36,195 nucleotides of DNA from CALCKU01 sp964534845 (lineage in GTDB: Bacteria; Pseudomonadota; Alphaproteobacteria; Caulobacterales; Maricaulaceae), in assembly GCA_964534845.1 (NCBI GenBank), contig CAZHPV010000021.1:1-36195 (forward strand), read 5' to 3'. The notes under the pieces were generated by a model. It searched no databases, was not told the DNA's origin, and worked only from the letters and a program-made list of their open reading frames with translations. Both the position numbers and the translations under genes were made by a program. This document shows positions 20,481-28,883 of the stretch, piece after piece. Each line of letters opens with the position of its first letter. The first letter of the stretch is position 1.

Positions 20481-23092
20481 TCTCGGCGGATCTCTCTACG
20501 TCCTCCAAGCAATCCGTTGGTCAGCGCATTGCGGCCAATACCGGCTTGATGGTGGGATCGAAGTTTTTAGCGGCATTATTGGGTATTGGAAGCCTTTCGA
20601 TTGCCACAAAATCACTCGATGGATGGGCCTTTGGAACATTGGTATTTCTACATGCCTATATGTTGTTTTTTTCCGAGCTAGGCACATTTCAATCATGGCA
20701 ATCAATCATCCGGTTTGGATCAGATGATATTAAAAATCAGGATAGTCAAAAATTAGGTCGGCTATTGAATTTCAGTATTAAGGTGGATGCGATAGCGGCC
20801 CTGATGGGATATATCATGGCGATGGCTATTTTTGGGCTGGTTGTTTTGCTGGGCGCTCAATTCTCTGCCTTAAATATTGGGGGGCCAGACCAAGCCTCAG
20901 GGAATCTCGGGGGCGGTCTTGCGCTAGGGGATGTGCAAAAATATGCAGCGGTTTATTGTCTGCTCATTTTGCTAAGACAGCGCGGTACATCAACCGGAGT
21001 TTTCCGACTTTTTGATAAGTTTTCAGTTTTAGCGGTCAAAGCCCTGATTATGCCTGTTGTCCGTTTTATAGGTGCCATTATTGCCGCGCTCAATGGGGCG
21101 GGGTTTGAGGGGTTCCTATTGGCTTGGTTTATGGGCTCCTTTGTGGCCTATATTTTTCTTCCGGTTATGGGAATTCTGGAACTACGCAAAAGAGGGCTTT
21201 GGCCGGACATTTTAAAAGCGAAAGTTAACTTTTTAAGACCCCGGAAAGCGCTATGGTCTTTTATGATCAAGTCGAACATTGATTCTACATTGGCGGCTTC
21301 AAGCTTGCACTTGCCAGCCTTATTGGTTGCGGCTGTGTTTGGTCCGGTCTGGGTCGGTGTTTATAAAATAGCCGAAGAGTTTGCCAAATTATTATCAGAA
21401 GGTTTTAAATTATTGGACCAAGTTATATATCCAGAACTTGCCAAACTTGTATCCGCTGGCGAAGCCGATAAAATTTGGCGCTTAGTGACCCGGGCGGCTG
21501 CAATTTTGCTGAGCTTTGGTGTGTTTATGGCTGGCATCTTTTTATGGGTTGGGCCGGATTTGTTAGCCTTATTGACCACAAAAGACTACGCTCCGGCTGT
21601 TCCTCTGGCCTCGCTATTAGTGCCAGCGGCGGCGCTTATGGGTACGGCTGCCCCGCTCTATCCTATTTTCTACGCGGCCGATAAACCACACAGGGCTATA
21701 TATGCCAGAGGGGCAGGTGTGCTCATTTATATCATTTCCTTTTTTATTCTAAGTTTTACGATTGGCAAAATGGCACCGGGTTGGGCCGCAATTTTTGCCA
21801 ATGCCTCAGCCGTTCTGCTGGTAATATTCATGGCGCGGCATACTATGCGCTCAAAGGTAATGTCCCAAAATATGTCTATGCCCTTGGAAGCAAAGCAGGA
21901 CCCGGACAATGACCCTCTAACCGATCAAGAGCCCGTTCAAAAGTCTGTCAGGCCTAAAGTGCGATTTATTTCAGATAGTGATATAAAAATTTGGGGGCTT
22001 TTATTACCTGAATGGCAAATGCGAGCCATGAAAAAAGCCGGAGCTGACCTCGTTTCTGTCAATGATACAACGCCTGATGATACAGGGGATCCAGATATTG
22101 TTTTGGATGTAAATTGGGTGCTGTCATCCGGTTTGGCTGCTGCCTTCGTCTCCGCCCCGAAAACAGCCTTGGTATCTGAGGGTAAAATCATCGCCACCCA
22201 CGGTCTTGATATGGCGGCTGCGCGGACGGTTATTGGTAGAAATGCGCAAGACCGGTCTGTTGAAGGCATTTTAGCGGGTGCCGGACTTATAATAAGGTCG
22301 CCCAGCGATCTCGCTGGATCATATAATAAAACTTTGCGAAAAACTGAAGCGCCGTATGCACTTGATACATCCCGTGTGCCGATTGCAAATATTATGAAGC
22401 GCCAATTTGCCAGTTCCTATAAAGGGATTACCGATTTTGTGACAAAATTTATCTGGCCAGTGCCAGCTTATTACGTCACGCGACTATGCGCAAATTTGCG
22501 CATTACGCCGAATATGGTGACGACAATCGGCTTGGTTTTAATGTTTGCCGCTATGTATTATTTTTATCACGGGCAATGGGCTCTGGGATTTGTCACGGGT
22601 TGGATCATGACATTTCTAGATACTGTTGACGGTAAATTGGCCAGAACGACTATGACTTATTCGGCTTGGGGCAATATATATGATCACGGAATTGATCTTA
22701 TTCATCCGCCCTTTTGGTATACGGCCTGGTTCTTTGGACTTGGCGGTGTCCTAAATTGGCCGGAATTGATGACGATGGCTCTTGTTGCAATTTGGGTAGG
22801 GTATGTTTTCGACAGGATTATTGAGGGAATATTTATAGCCCAGCACGGCTTTCATATTCATGTCTGGCGACCCGTAAATTCCTTTATGCGCTTTATAACG
22901 GCACGCAGAAACCCGAATGTCTTTATCTTTATGATAGGTATTATTTTGAGCGCGTTTTGGCCTTCTGCGGCTATTGGTGGTTTTTACGCAGTTGCTATTT
23001 GGACGTGGTTTTGCATCCTCTTTAATATTGGCGTTATAATTGTGTCCAATTTGACGCGAAAGCCAGTAAAATCGTGGATGGAAAATCATTAG
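20477..23092 (+). CDS. Fusion: polysaccharide-type flippase + degenerate nucleotidyltransferase-like region + CDP-alcohol phosphatidyltransferase
   Basis: An 871-residue membrane protein with three regions. Residues about 15-455 form a Wzx/MATE-type flippase with many hydrophobic helices (start RIAANTGLMVGSKFLAALLG). After a polar linker (about 456-485), residues about 485-655 resemble the regulatory or decayed nucleotidyltransferase domain that precedes some CDP-alcohol transferases, ending SYKGITDFVTKFIWPVPAYY. Residues about 660-871 are a CDP-alcohol phosphatidyltransferase with the complete motif: DTVDGKLAR (715-723), then GNIYDHGID, i.e. DxxDGxxAR...GxxxDxxxD. It would join a phosphate-bearing alcohol to a CDP-activated partner in the membrane, and the flippase part could move the product across. 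The ATG overlaps the stop of the upstream (shifted) frame. The fusion is unusual. Domain calls strong, chemistry of the product unknown. Confidence 0.85.
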   Translation: MISADLSTSSKQSVGQRIAANTGLMVGSKFLAALLGIGSLSIATKSLDGWAFGTLVFLHAYMLFFSELGTFQSWQSIIRFGSDDIKNQDSQKLGRLLNFSIKVDAIAALMGYIMAMAIFGLVVLLGAQFSALNIGGPDQASGNLGGGLALGDVQKYAAVYCLLILLRQRGTSTGVFRLFDKFSVLAVKALIMPVVRFIGAIIAALNGAGFEGFLLAWFMGSFVAYIFLPVMGILELRKRGLWPDILKAKVNFLRPRKALWSFMIKSNIDSTLAASSLHLPALLVAAVFGPVWVGVYKIAEEFAKLLSEGFKLLDQVIYPELAKLVSAGEADKIWRLVTRAAAILLSFGVFMAGIFLWVGPDLLALLTTKDYAPAVPLASLLVPAAALMGTAAPLYPIFYAADKPHRAIYARGAGVLIYIISFFILSFTIGKMAPGWAAIFANASAVLLVIFMARHTMRSKVMSQNMSMPLEAKQDPDNDPLTDQEPVQKSVRPKVRFISDSDIKIWGLLLPEWQMRAMKKAGADLVSVNDTTPDDTGDPDIVLDVNWVLSSGLAAAFVSAPKTALVSEGKIIATHGLDMAAARTVIGRNAQDRSVEGILAGAGLIIRSPSDLAGSYNKTLRKTEAPYALDTSRVPIANIMKRQFASSYKGITDFVTKFIWPVPAYYVTRLCANLRITPNMVTTIGLVLMFAAMYYFYHGQWALGFVTGWIMTFLDTVDGKLARTTMTYSAWGNIYDHGIDLIHPPFWYTAWFFGLGGVLNWPELMTMALVAIWVGYVFDRIIEGIFIAQHGFHIHVWRPVNSFMRFITARRNPNVFIFMIGIILSAFWPSAAIGGFYAVAIWTWFCILFNIGVIIVSNLTRKPVKSWMENH

Positions 23093-23094
23093 TG

Positions 23095-23772
23095 ATGTCC
23101 ATGGCAAAAGACCTCGCAATATTTGATTTGGACTATACGCTAACGAAACGTGGCACATGGGCACGATTTATAATTCGAGGCGTTCTGCCGCGCCCGCATT
23201 TATGGATACCGCTTATCCTTATCACGGCCCTGTCGCAAATCCGCTATAAACGTCAGCGTTCTCCCCGCATTGCGGTTAAATCGGCTATGTTAAAATGGTC
23301 GATTGCGGGACTGCCACGAGACAAGGTTGAACGTCTGGCCCAAAGTTTTGCCATACGTGAGGTGAAAAATGGATTGCGCCCTGGCGCGGTAAAGGCCCTT
23401 GAGTTTCGTAGGGCAAGAGGCGACGAGATTATGATTGCCAGCGCCGCGGTAGATATAGTCGTAAAAGCGATTTCGCAACATTTGGATATAAAACATTATG
23501 TTGCAACCGATATGGCGTGGACGGAACAGAACCGTCTGGATACGTCTTTTGCCTCTCCTAATTGCTATGCGAAGGAAAAACTCAGGCGCATTATCGACTA
23601 TTTGGACGAAAATCCGAAACTGAAACAATTTCTTACAAATATCACAATGTATTCAGATAGTTATTCTGATCTTGATGTTTTGCAGTTTTCTGATGTAGGA
23701 GTAGCGGTAAATCCCGATATGCGTTTAAGGCAATATGCTCAAGAACACGGAATGCGTATCGAGATATGGTAA
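23095..23772 (+). CDS. HAD-IB family phosphatase
   Basis: A 225-residue haloacid-dehalogenase-type phosphatase of the SerB-like IB group. Seen are the nucleophile motif FDLDYTLT (Asp11 and Asp13), IMIASAA as motif II, the Lys of YAKEKLRRI, and YSDSYSDLDVLQFSD with the metal-binding aspartates. A helical cap with hydrophobic PHLWIPLILITAL follows the first motif, so it may sit on the membrane. The ATG at 23095 is chosen, 2 bases after the preceding TAG; GTG codons at 23074 and 23092 are alternatives. Lying directly after a CDP-alcohol phosphatidyltransferase gene, it probably removes a phosphate from that enzyme's product, as PgpA/B/P-type or di-myo-inositol-phosphate phosphatases do (inference). 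Confidence 0.85.
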   Translation: MSMAKDLAIFDLDYTLTKRGTWARFIIRGVLPRPHLWIPLILITALSQIRYKRQRSPRIAVKSAMLKWSIAGLPRDKVERLAQSFAIREVKNGLRPGAVKALEFRRARGDEIMIASAAVDIVVKAISQHLDIKHYVATDMAWTEQNRLDTSFASPNCYAKEKLRRIIDYLDENPKLKQFLTNITMYSDSYSDLDVLQFSDVGVAVNPDMRLRQYAQEHGMRIEIW

Positions 23773-23777
23773 ATTTA

Positions 23778-23813
23778 CTGCGGGTGCGTTGATAAATTCT
23801 CTGCGGGTGCGTT
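23778..23813 (+). repeat. Pair of 13-bp direct repeats between HAD and cytidylyltransferase genes
   Basis: CTGCGGGTGCGTT occurs at 23778-23790 and again at 23801-23813, giving a 23-base period across the 54-base gap. It looks like a small duplication just before the start at 23827. Confidence 0.7.
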
Positions 23814-23826
23814 AAACAGGAATATT

Positions 23827-24585
23827 ATGCAAGCTATCATATTAAGTGCGGGACGCGGCTCCCGCTTATTACCTTTGACATTGGATCGTCCTAAATGCCT
23901 TTTACCCATCGGGTTGACGACGGTATTGGGTATGCAACTCGATACCTTATTCAAGCATGGTGTCGAAAATGTCACTGTCGTGACAGGGTTTAACGAGCAT
24001 TTGGTTCGAGCAGAAATTGAAAGCCGTCAATCCGGACCTAATGTGCGGATATTATATAATCCCTTTTTCCAAATTGCGGACAACCTTGCGAGCTGTTGGA
24101 TGGTACGAGAGCAAATGGTAAAAGATGATTTCCTGTTGATTAATGGGGATACGCTTTTTAGTCCTGAACTATTACAGACAGTATTGGCTGCGCCGCAAAA
24201 GTCCATTGCCGTGACTATTGACCAAAAAGATCAATATGATGGTGATGATATGAAGGTTACGCTGGACGGAACCCAGTTAAAGGCGATTGGCAAGACGCTG
24301 TTGCCTCAACAAACAAATGGTGAGTCAATTGGTATGTTGCGGTTTATGAATGACGGTCCGTCGGTTTTTGTAAATGAATTAGAACGCCTTATGCGACTGG
24401 AAGCCGGTACGAAAAGCTGGTTTTTGAGCGCAATTGATGGCTTGGCAAGAACCGGAGTTCAAATTGATACTATAAATATCAAAGGGGCGACTTGGGCTGA
24501 ACTTGATACGCCTGAGGACTATGAAATCTGTCGGTCCTTATTTGGCGATAGTGAAATGGCCCGTAAGAGGTTTGCTGTCATTTAG
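23827..24585 (+). CDS. Phosphocholine/inositol-phosphate cytidylyltransferase-like enzyme
   Basis: The 252-residue protein is a sugar-phosphate-nucleotidylyltransferase-fold enzyme of the LicC / inositol-1-phosphate cytidylyltransferase kind. It starts QAIILSAGRGSRLLPLT and DRPKCLLPI (nucleotide loop and conserved Lys), then has VVTGFNEHLV, NPFFQIADNLASCW and LINGDTLF with the metal-binding Asp, and ends GATWAELDTPEDYE with the second metal site. Such enzymes turn a phospho-alcohol and CTP into a CDP-alcohol. The NLASCW stretch is typical of the phosphocholine cytidylyltransferase branch. Next to a CDP-alcohol transferase, a phosphatase and a second nucleotidyltransferase it most likely supplies the activated head group. 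The alcohol itself (choline, inositol, glycerol or other) cannot be told. Confidence 0.8.
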   Translation: MQAIILSAGRGSRLLPLTLDRPKCLLPIGLTTVLGMQLDTLFKHGVENVTVVTGFNEHLVRAEIESRQSGPNVRILYNPFFQIADNLASCWMVREQMVKDDFLLINGDTLFSPELLQTVLAAPQKSIAVTIDQKDQYDGDDMKVTLDGTQLKAIGKTLLPQQTNGESIGMLRFMNDGPSVFVNELERLMRLEAGTKSWFLSAIDGLARTGVQIDTINIKGATWAELDTPEDYEICRSLFGDSEMARKRFAVI

Positions 24586-24604
24586 GTGCTGATTTTGAAA
24601 AATT

Positions 24605-26203
24605 ATGGTTATTGATCTCGAGGAAAGCTCAGACGACCTCAACTTTTCTCCAGATATTTGTATCATAGGCGGCGGCGCTGCGGGGCAAACGCTCGCGGCG
24701 AGATTGGCGCGCTATAAGCTTTCTGTACTTATTGTTGAAAGCGGCGGGAAGGACTTTCGCAAAGATATCCAATCATTGGCCGAAGGGGAGATATCCGGAG
24801 AGCCTTATTACCCGCTCGATACGGCTCGCCTGCGCCTTTACGGTGGAACAGCTGCCATTTGGGGTGGGCGGTGCGCCGAATTAGACCCCATAGACTTTGA
24901 AAAGCGCGACTATGTTCCTTATAGTGGTTGGCCTTTCCCAAAGTCCGAACTCAATAGCTATTATGAGGACGTCTATGAGTCTATGTCGCTTAACCGGTCA
25001 GGTGAAGGTCGATTATGGAAAGTTATTGGCCGCACCCCGCCTGATTTTGAAGCTAATAAACTCGATAGTGATTTATGGGCCTTTGACGAAAATGTCAGGC
25101 GTTTTACCGACTTGTCTCAATCGGCCCTTAAAGACACGGACATTTTGCTTAATGCGACCCTCACAGAGATAACGCTTAACGATCAAGGCGCCGTTTCAGA
25201 GATTAGTGCAACTACATTGTCAGGCACGCGCGCCCGGATAAAAGCCCGAATTTTCGTTTTGGCTTCGGGGGCAATCGAAACTATACGCTTATTAATGGCC
25301 GCTGCGCCGTCTCGCCCCAATGGATTAGGTAACGACCATGATGTATTGGGGCGTTATTTTATGGAACACCCTCATGCCAGAGGGGGGCAAATTTTCCCGG
25401 TTAATCTCGCCCAGACCTTATCGGTTTTACCCAGAGCTATACGGCATAAAGGCGACCGATACGCAGCTTATCTGCGGCCGGCGCCAGAGTGGCAACGCGA
25501 AAACGGTATTTTGAATACCTCAATTTCGATTGCCCCGCGCCGTCATGCTGGCGAGAATATGGAATATTTCAGACGCACCCTCAATAAACTCAAGCATGAT
25601 CTGCCGTCAACTCAGATTTGGCGGGAGCTATATGCAAAACTCAAGGGCTTGGCCGTAAAGGGTCTGGAAAAGTCTGACCCGTGGTCGTCGGTTCTGAATA
25701 TAAAAGCGTCTCGCGGTAAATTGGGTGTCTATGCGATTGCGCGGGCCGAGCAGGCCCCAAACCCCGATAGCCGCGTTACGCTGGGTAAGGGTGTTGATGC
25801 CTTGGGTATGCGTGTCGTCGATCTGGATTGGCGCCTATGCGGACTTGATCGTGATAGCTTGCGGGTATTGATGGAGACTTTAGGACAGGAATATGAAAGA
25901 TTGGGATGGGGGCAGGTAAAGCCGTCACCTTGGTTATATGATAAAGAGATTACATGGCAAACCGATCCGCTTATATCTGCCCATGCGATAGGGGGGTATC
26001 ACCATATGGGAGGGACACGTATGGGGAGTGACGTAAAAACAAGTGTCGTTGATGGAAATTGCCGCTTGCATGAAAGTCCTAATCTTTATATCGCCAGCAG
26101 CAGCGTGTTCCCCACAGGCGGTTGGGCTAATCCCACCATCACAATTATGGCTTTAGCCTTGCGTTTAGGGGATCATTTAGGGCAAAAGCTGGAAAAAAAT
26201 TAG
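24605..26203 (+). CDS. GMC-family FAD oxidoreductase
   Basis: A 532-residue flavin enzyme of the glucose-methanol-choline group, which oxidises alcohols to aldehydes or ketones. The FAD-binding IIGGGAAGQTLAARLA lies at 20-35, YGGTAAIWGGRCAELDP is the typical segment after it, and the C-terminal GMC_oxred_C part has HHMGGTRMG (466-474) and NPTITIMALALRLG from 509, covering the usual catalytic His/Asn region. No signal peptide is seen, so it is cytoplasmic or membrane-associated from the inside. It is 19 bases after the cytidylyltransferase gene and 7 before the methyltransferase gene, hence in the same operon. Polyols such as inositol, sugars or lipid alcohols are candidate substrates; family call firm, substrate unknown. 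Confidence 0.85.
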   Translation: MVIDLEESSDDLNFSPDICIIGGGAAGQTLAARLARYKLSVLIVESGGKDFRKDIQSLAEGEISGEPYYPLDTARLRLYGGTAAIWGGRCAELDPIDFEKRDYVPYSGWPFPKSELNSYYEDVYESMSLNRSGEGRLWKVIGRTPPDFEANKLDSDLWAFDENVRRFTDLSQSALKDTDILLNATLTEITLNDQGAVSEISATTLSGTRARIKARIFVLASGAIETIRLLMAAAPSRPNGLGNDHDVLGRYFMEHPHARGGQIFPVNLAQTLSVLPRAIRHKGDRYAAYLRPAPEWQRENGILNTSISIAPRRHAGENMEYFRRTLNKLKHDLPSTQIWRELYAKLKGLAVKGLEKSDPWSSVLNIKASRGKLGVYAIARAEQAPNPDSRVTLGKGVDALGMRVVDLDWRLCGLDRDSLRVLMETLGQEYERLGWGQVKPSPWLYDKEITWQTDPLISAHAIGGYHHMGGTRMGSDVKTSVVDGNCRLHESPNLYIASSSVFPTGGWANPTITIMALALRLGDHLGQKLEKN

Positions 26204-26210
26204 AGCGGCT

Positions 26211-27422
26211 ATGAAACTGTTAAATACGATGATGTCCCAATTTGTAAAAATTGGGCAATTGACAATTATTGATGTGGACGGAAATCGGCATGTTCATGGC
26301 CCCGGTGGGGAGGGTGCGCCCAGCGCAACCGTGCGGTTAAAAGATAAGAAACTTTATCGCCAGCTTTTTCTTAACCCCGAACTCAAGGCGGGTGAAGCCT
26401 ATATGGACGGAACGCTGATCTGCGAAGAAGGTGGTATTCGGGGGTTGTTAGAGGTGTTTGCGAATAACCGTGATGGTCTGCGCGGGCATCCTTTGCAAAA
26501 GGCCCTTAAAGGCTGGCTTAAGAAAATTCGGAAGTGGCATCAGCGCAATAAAACAAGTGCGTCTCGCAAGAATGTCCAGCACCATTATGATCTTTCAAAT
26601 GAATTTTATCGTCTGTTTTTAGATGAGGATTTACAATATTCCTGCGCCTATTGGCCCAGCTTGGATATTTCGCTTGAAGAGGCGCAACGGGCGAAAAAAG
26701 CGCATATTGCGTCCAAGTTGAATATTAAGCCAGGCATGAAAGTGCTTGATATTGGTTGCGGCTGGGGCGGAATGGCGATCTATCTGGCAGAAACATATGG
26801 GTGTGAAGTTGTTGGTGTAACCTTATCAGATGAACAACAGGCTCTGGGTGTGCAACGCGTTAAAGATAAAGGGCTGGTAGGCAAGGTTGATATTCGTATT
26901 CAGGATTACCGACATATTGAAGAAAAGTTTGACCGTGTAGTCTCGGTTGGTATGTTTGAGCATGTGGGTGTCGCGCATTACCTCGAATATTTTTCCAAAA
27001 TCCACGAGCTGCTAACCGAGGACGGTTCTGCCCTTATTCATTCCATTGGACGTAAAGGCGGGCCGGGAACAACAGGTGCGTGGATCCGTAAATATATTTT
27101 TCCGGGCGGTTATTCTCCGGCCCTTTCCGAGACCTTTGCGGAAATCGAGAAAGCGAAACTATGGGTGACGGACTGCGAAATTCTGCGGCTGCATTATGCT
27201 GAGACATTAGTAGAATGGGATAAGCGGTTTCAGGCAAACCGAGCAAAGGTCGCTGATATGTTCGACGAGAAATTTTGTCGTATGTGGGAGTTTTATCTGA
27301 TTATTAGTGAGTTTTCATTCCGATATGGCAAACATATGAATTTTCAAATCCAGCTATCAAAAAATGTTGATGCCTTACCCATTACGCGGGATTATATGGT
27401 TGATGGTGAACGCGCGCTTTAA
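26211..27422 (+). CDS. Cyclopropane-fatty-acid-synthase family methyltransferase
   Basis: A 403-residue SAM-dependent methyltransferase of the CFA synthase group, which methylenates or methylates acyl chains of membrane phospholipids. It has the N-terminal CFA domain (ELKAGEAYMDG, 57-67), HYDLSNEFY (125-133), the YSCAYW motif (143-148), SAM-binding VLDIGCGWGG (178-187), MFEHVG, and the C-terminal FPGGYSPAL and SEFSFRYGKHMNFQIQLSK blocks. It is preceded by the GMC gene (7 bases) and followed by a hydroxylase-like gene (17 bases). True CFA synthases and fatty acid methyltransferases share these motifs, so the product may be a cyclopropane, a methyl branch or another methylated lipid. I leave the symbol empty because the operon context argues for a specialised substrate. 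Confidence 0.87.
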   Translation: MKLLNTMMSQFVKIGQLTIIDVDGNRHVHGPGGEGAPSATVRLKDKKLYRQLFLNPELKAGEAYMDGTLICEEGGIRGLLEVFANNRDGLRGHPLQKALKGWLKKIRKWHQRNKTSASRKNVQHHYDLSNEFYRLFLDEDLQYSCAYWPSLDISLEEAQRAKKAHIASKLNIKPGMKVLDIGCGWGGMAIYLAETYGCEVVGVTLSDEQQALGVQRVKDKGLVGKVDIRIQDYRHIEEKFDRVVSVGMFEHVGVAHYLEYFSKIHELLTEDGSALIHSIGRKGGPGTTGAWIRKYIFPGGYSPALSETFAEIEKAKLWVTDCEILRLHYAETLVEWDKRFQANRAKVADMFDEKFCRMWEFYLIISEFSFRYGKHMNFQIQLSKNVDALPITRDYMVDGERAL

Positions 27423-27439
27423 TAGGGCAGGCTTAATTT

Positions 27440-28249
27440 ATGACATCTGTTGTGGAAAAACCCAAAAATCTCAAAAACCCCCGCCGGGCTATGGTGAAAA
27501 AGGCTGGCAAGAAGCTGGTTCGAAAGATTGCTGTTTTTCAATCCCGTCAATCACGTGTGCCTGATACGCCTAAAATTGAAAACCATCATTTCCCTTTTTT
27601 GAAAGAGTTTACCGATAATTGGGAGATAATTCGGGACGAGGCCAAAGAGGTCTTGAAATTCAGGGAGGCTATTCCGGGATTTCAGGAGATATCCCCTGAC
27701 CAATATCGTCTGGCGACAGAGCAGAACTGGAAGACCTTTGTCCTGTTCGGCTTTGGTCAAAGGTTGGAGAAGAACACGCAGCTTACGCCTAAAACGGCTA
27801 AAATTTTAGAAAAAGTGCCGAACCTACAGACGGCGATGTTTTCAATATTGGCGCCCGGATATCATATTCCGGCGCATAAAGGGGTTACAAAAGGAATTGT
27901 TCGCTGCCACCTCGGACTGATTATTCCCAAAGAGCGCGAGAAATGCCGCATCCGGGTGGATGATACGATTACGGCTTGGGAAGAAGGCGGTATTTTTGTC
28001 TTCGATGATACTTATGAGCATGAGGTATGGAATGATACCGATGAGGAGCGTGTTATTTTACTTTATGATTTTGACCGGCCAATGAAGTTTTGGGGTCGAT
28101 TATGTAACACGGTGTTTTTACACCTCATGAAGCTAACGGCTTTTTATCAAGACCCAAAGAAGAACCTTCAGGATGCCGAGACCAGATTAGAGGCCGCGAT
28201 CAGGCAGGCAGATGCGAATATGGAAGCTATGAGTGATCCTGCGGGGTAG
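27440..28249 (+). CDS. Aspartyl/asparaginyl beta-hydroxylase-domain (LpxO-like) protein
   Basis: The 269-residue protein has a basic N-terminus and an Asp/Asn beta-hydroxylase domain (about 95-215). This Fe(II)/2-oxoglutarate-dependent family includes LpxO, which hydroxylates the secondary acyl chain of lipid A. Visible are FSILAPGYHIPAHKG, the core KGIVRCHLGLIIP with one likely iron-binding His (157), and FDDTYEHEVWNDTDEERVIL with the second His (194) and the Arg that binds 2-oxoglutarate. The first carboxylate ligand is not evident, as in human AspH. It is the last gene of the plus-strand run and is followed by a good hairpin. With the CFA-type enzyme before it, hydroxylation of a lipid acyl chain is a reasonable inference. 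Confidence 0.82.
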   Translation: MTSVVEKPKNLKNPRRAMVKKAGKKLVRKIAVFQSRQSRVPDTPKIENHHFPFLKEFTDNWEIIRDEAKEVLKFREAIPGFQEISPDQYRLATEQNWKTFVLFGFGQRLEKNTQLTPKTAKILEKVPNLQTAMFSILAPGYHIPAHKGVTKGIVRCHLGLIIPKEREKCRIRVDDTITAWEEGGIFVFDDTYEHEVWNDTDEERVILLYDFDRPMKFWGRLCNTVFLHLMKLTAFYQDPKKNLQDAETRLEAAIRQADANMEAMSDPAG

Positions 28250-28250
28250 C

Positions 28251-28278
28251 GAGCTTTTAGGCTTACCTAAGTTAGCTC
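28251..28278. terminator. Hairpin between the lipid operon and the XRE gene
   Basis: GAGCT...AGCTC outside and TTTAGG-CTTA-CCTAAG inside form an interrupted stem of 11 pairs (two-base bulge, one G-T pair) between the stop at 28249 and the convergent XRE stop at 28272-28274. TCATTTTCAT follows on the plus strand. It probably ends the long operon and may work in both directions. Confidence 0.5.
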
Positions 28279-28859
28279 TCATTTTCATATAGCGTCAAAC
28301 TCGCGCAGAGCTGCGCCACGCATTCCTTTTCAGTCACGGCGTGACCGGACGGCTCTTGCTCTCCCTTTAGAATGGTTTCCGGATTTACAATCCTAAGGCC
28401 GTCTGCATTTTCGCAAAGCACAGGACGGGTGCCAATGATTTGTTTAGGCGTGAAATCAAATAATAATATTGTGTCCGCCGGAGCGTATTTGCCATCAGAC
28501 ATAAATCCGACCACTTGCTCGGCACGCGTAGCAAATGTGATATAATTTAACCTGTCAGACGATTTTATATCCGAAAGAGATTTGGGCCATGGATAAATGG
28601 CGACATGCCGTATAGGCCGGGATAAATAATCAGTCGCAGGGTTTTTAAGCTCACTCAATATACCTGATAGCAGCCATGACGGCTCAACGTCTAAGGCTTT
28701 GCTAATACGCTCTAGCGCAAGAGGGCGGGGAACATGGCTCCCGTTTTCCCAATTTGCGATAGTGGGCTGGCTGACATGTGTCTGATTCGCCAGATCAACT
28801 TGTGAAAGCCCCAGCGTTATACGGCGGTCCTTAATGCGTGTGTGTATGTTTTCAGCCAT
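28272..28859 (-). CDS. XRE-family transcriptional regulator with C-terminal sensor-like domain
   Basis: A 195-residue DNA-binding protein. Residues about 8-62 form an XRE/Cro-type helix-turn-helix (RRITLGLSQVDLANQTHVSQPTIANWENG). The C-terminal part (about 80-190) has the length and strand pattern of the LexA/CI S24 fold (MSDGKYAPADTILLF recalls the usual DSMEPTI.DGD region), but the active Ser and Lys are not evident, so self-cleavage is unlikely. A dyad TTAAGG-TAGAG-CCTTAA lies 25-41 bases before the start, suggesting autoregulation. It faces the end of the lipid operon, so it may or may not control it; the S24-like fold could sense a small molecule. HTH call firm, the rest tentative. Confidence 0.8.
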   Translation of the reverse strand: MAENIHTRIKDRRITLGLSQVDLANQTHVSQPTIANWENGSHVPRPLALERISKALDVEPSWLLSGILSELKNPATDYLSRPIRHVAIYPWPKSLSDIKSSDRLNYITFATRAEQVVGFMSDGKYAPADTILLFDFTPKQIIGTRPVLCENADGLRIVNPETILKGEQEPSGHAVTEKECVAQLCASLTLYENES

Positions 28860-28883
28860 TTATCAATATAAGTTTTACTTTTA

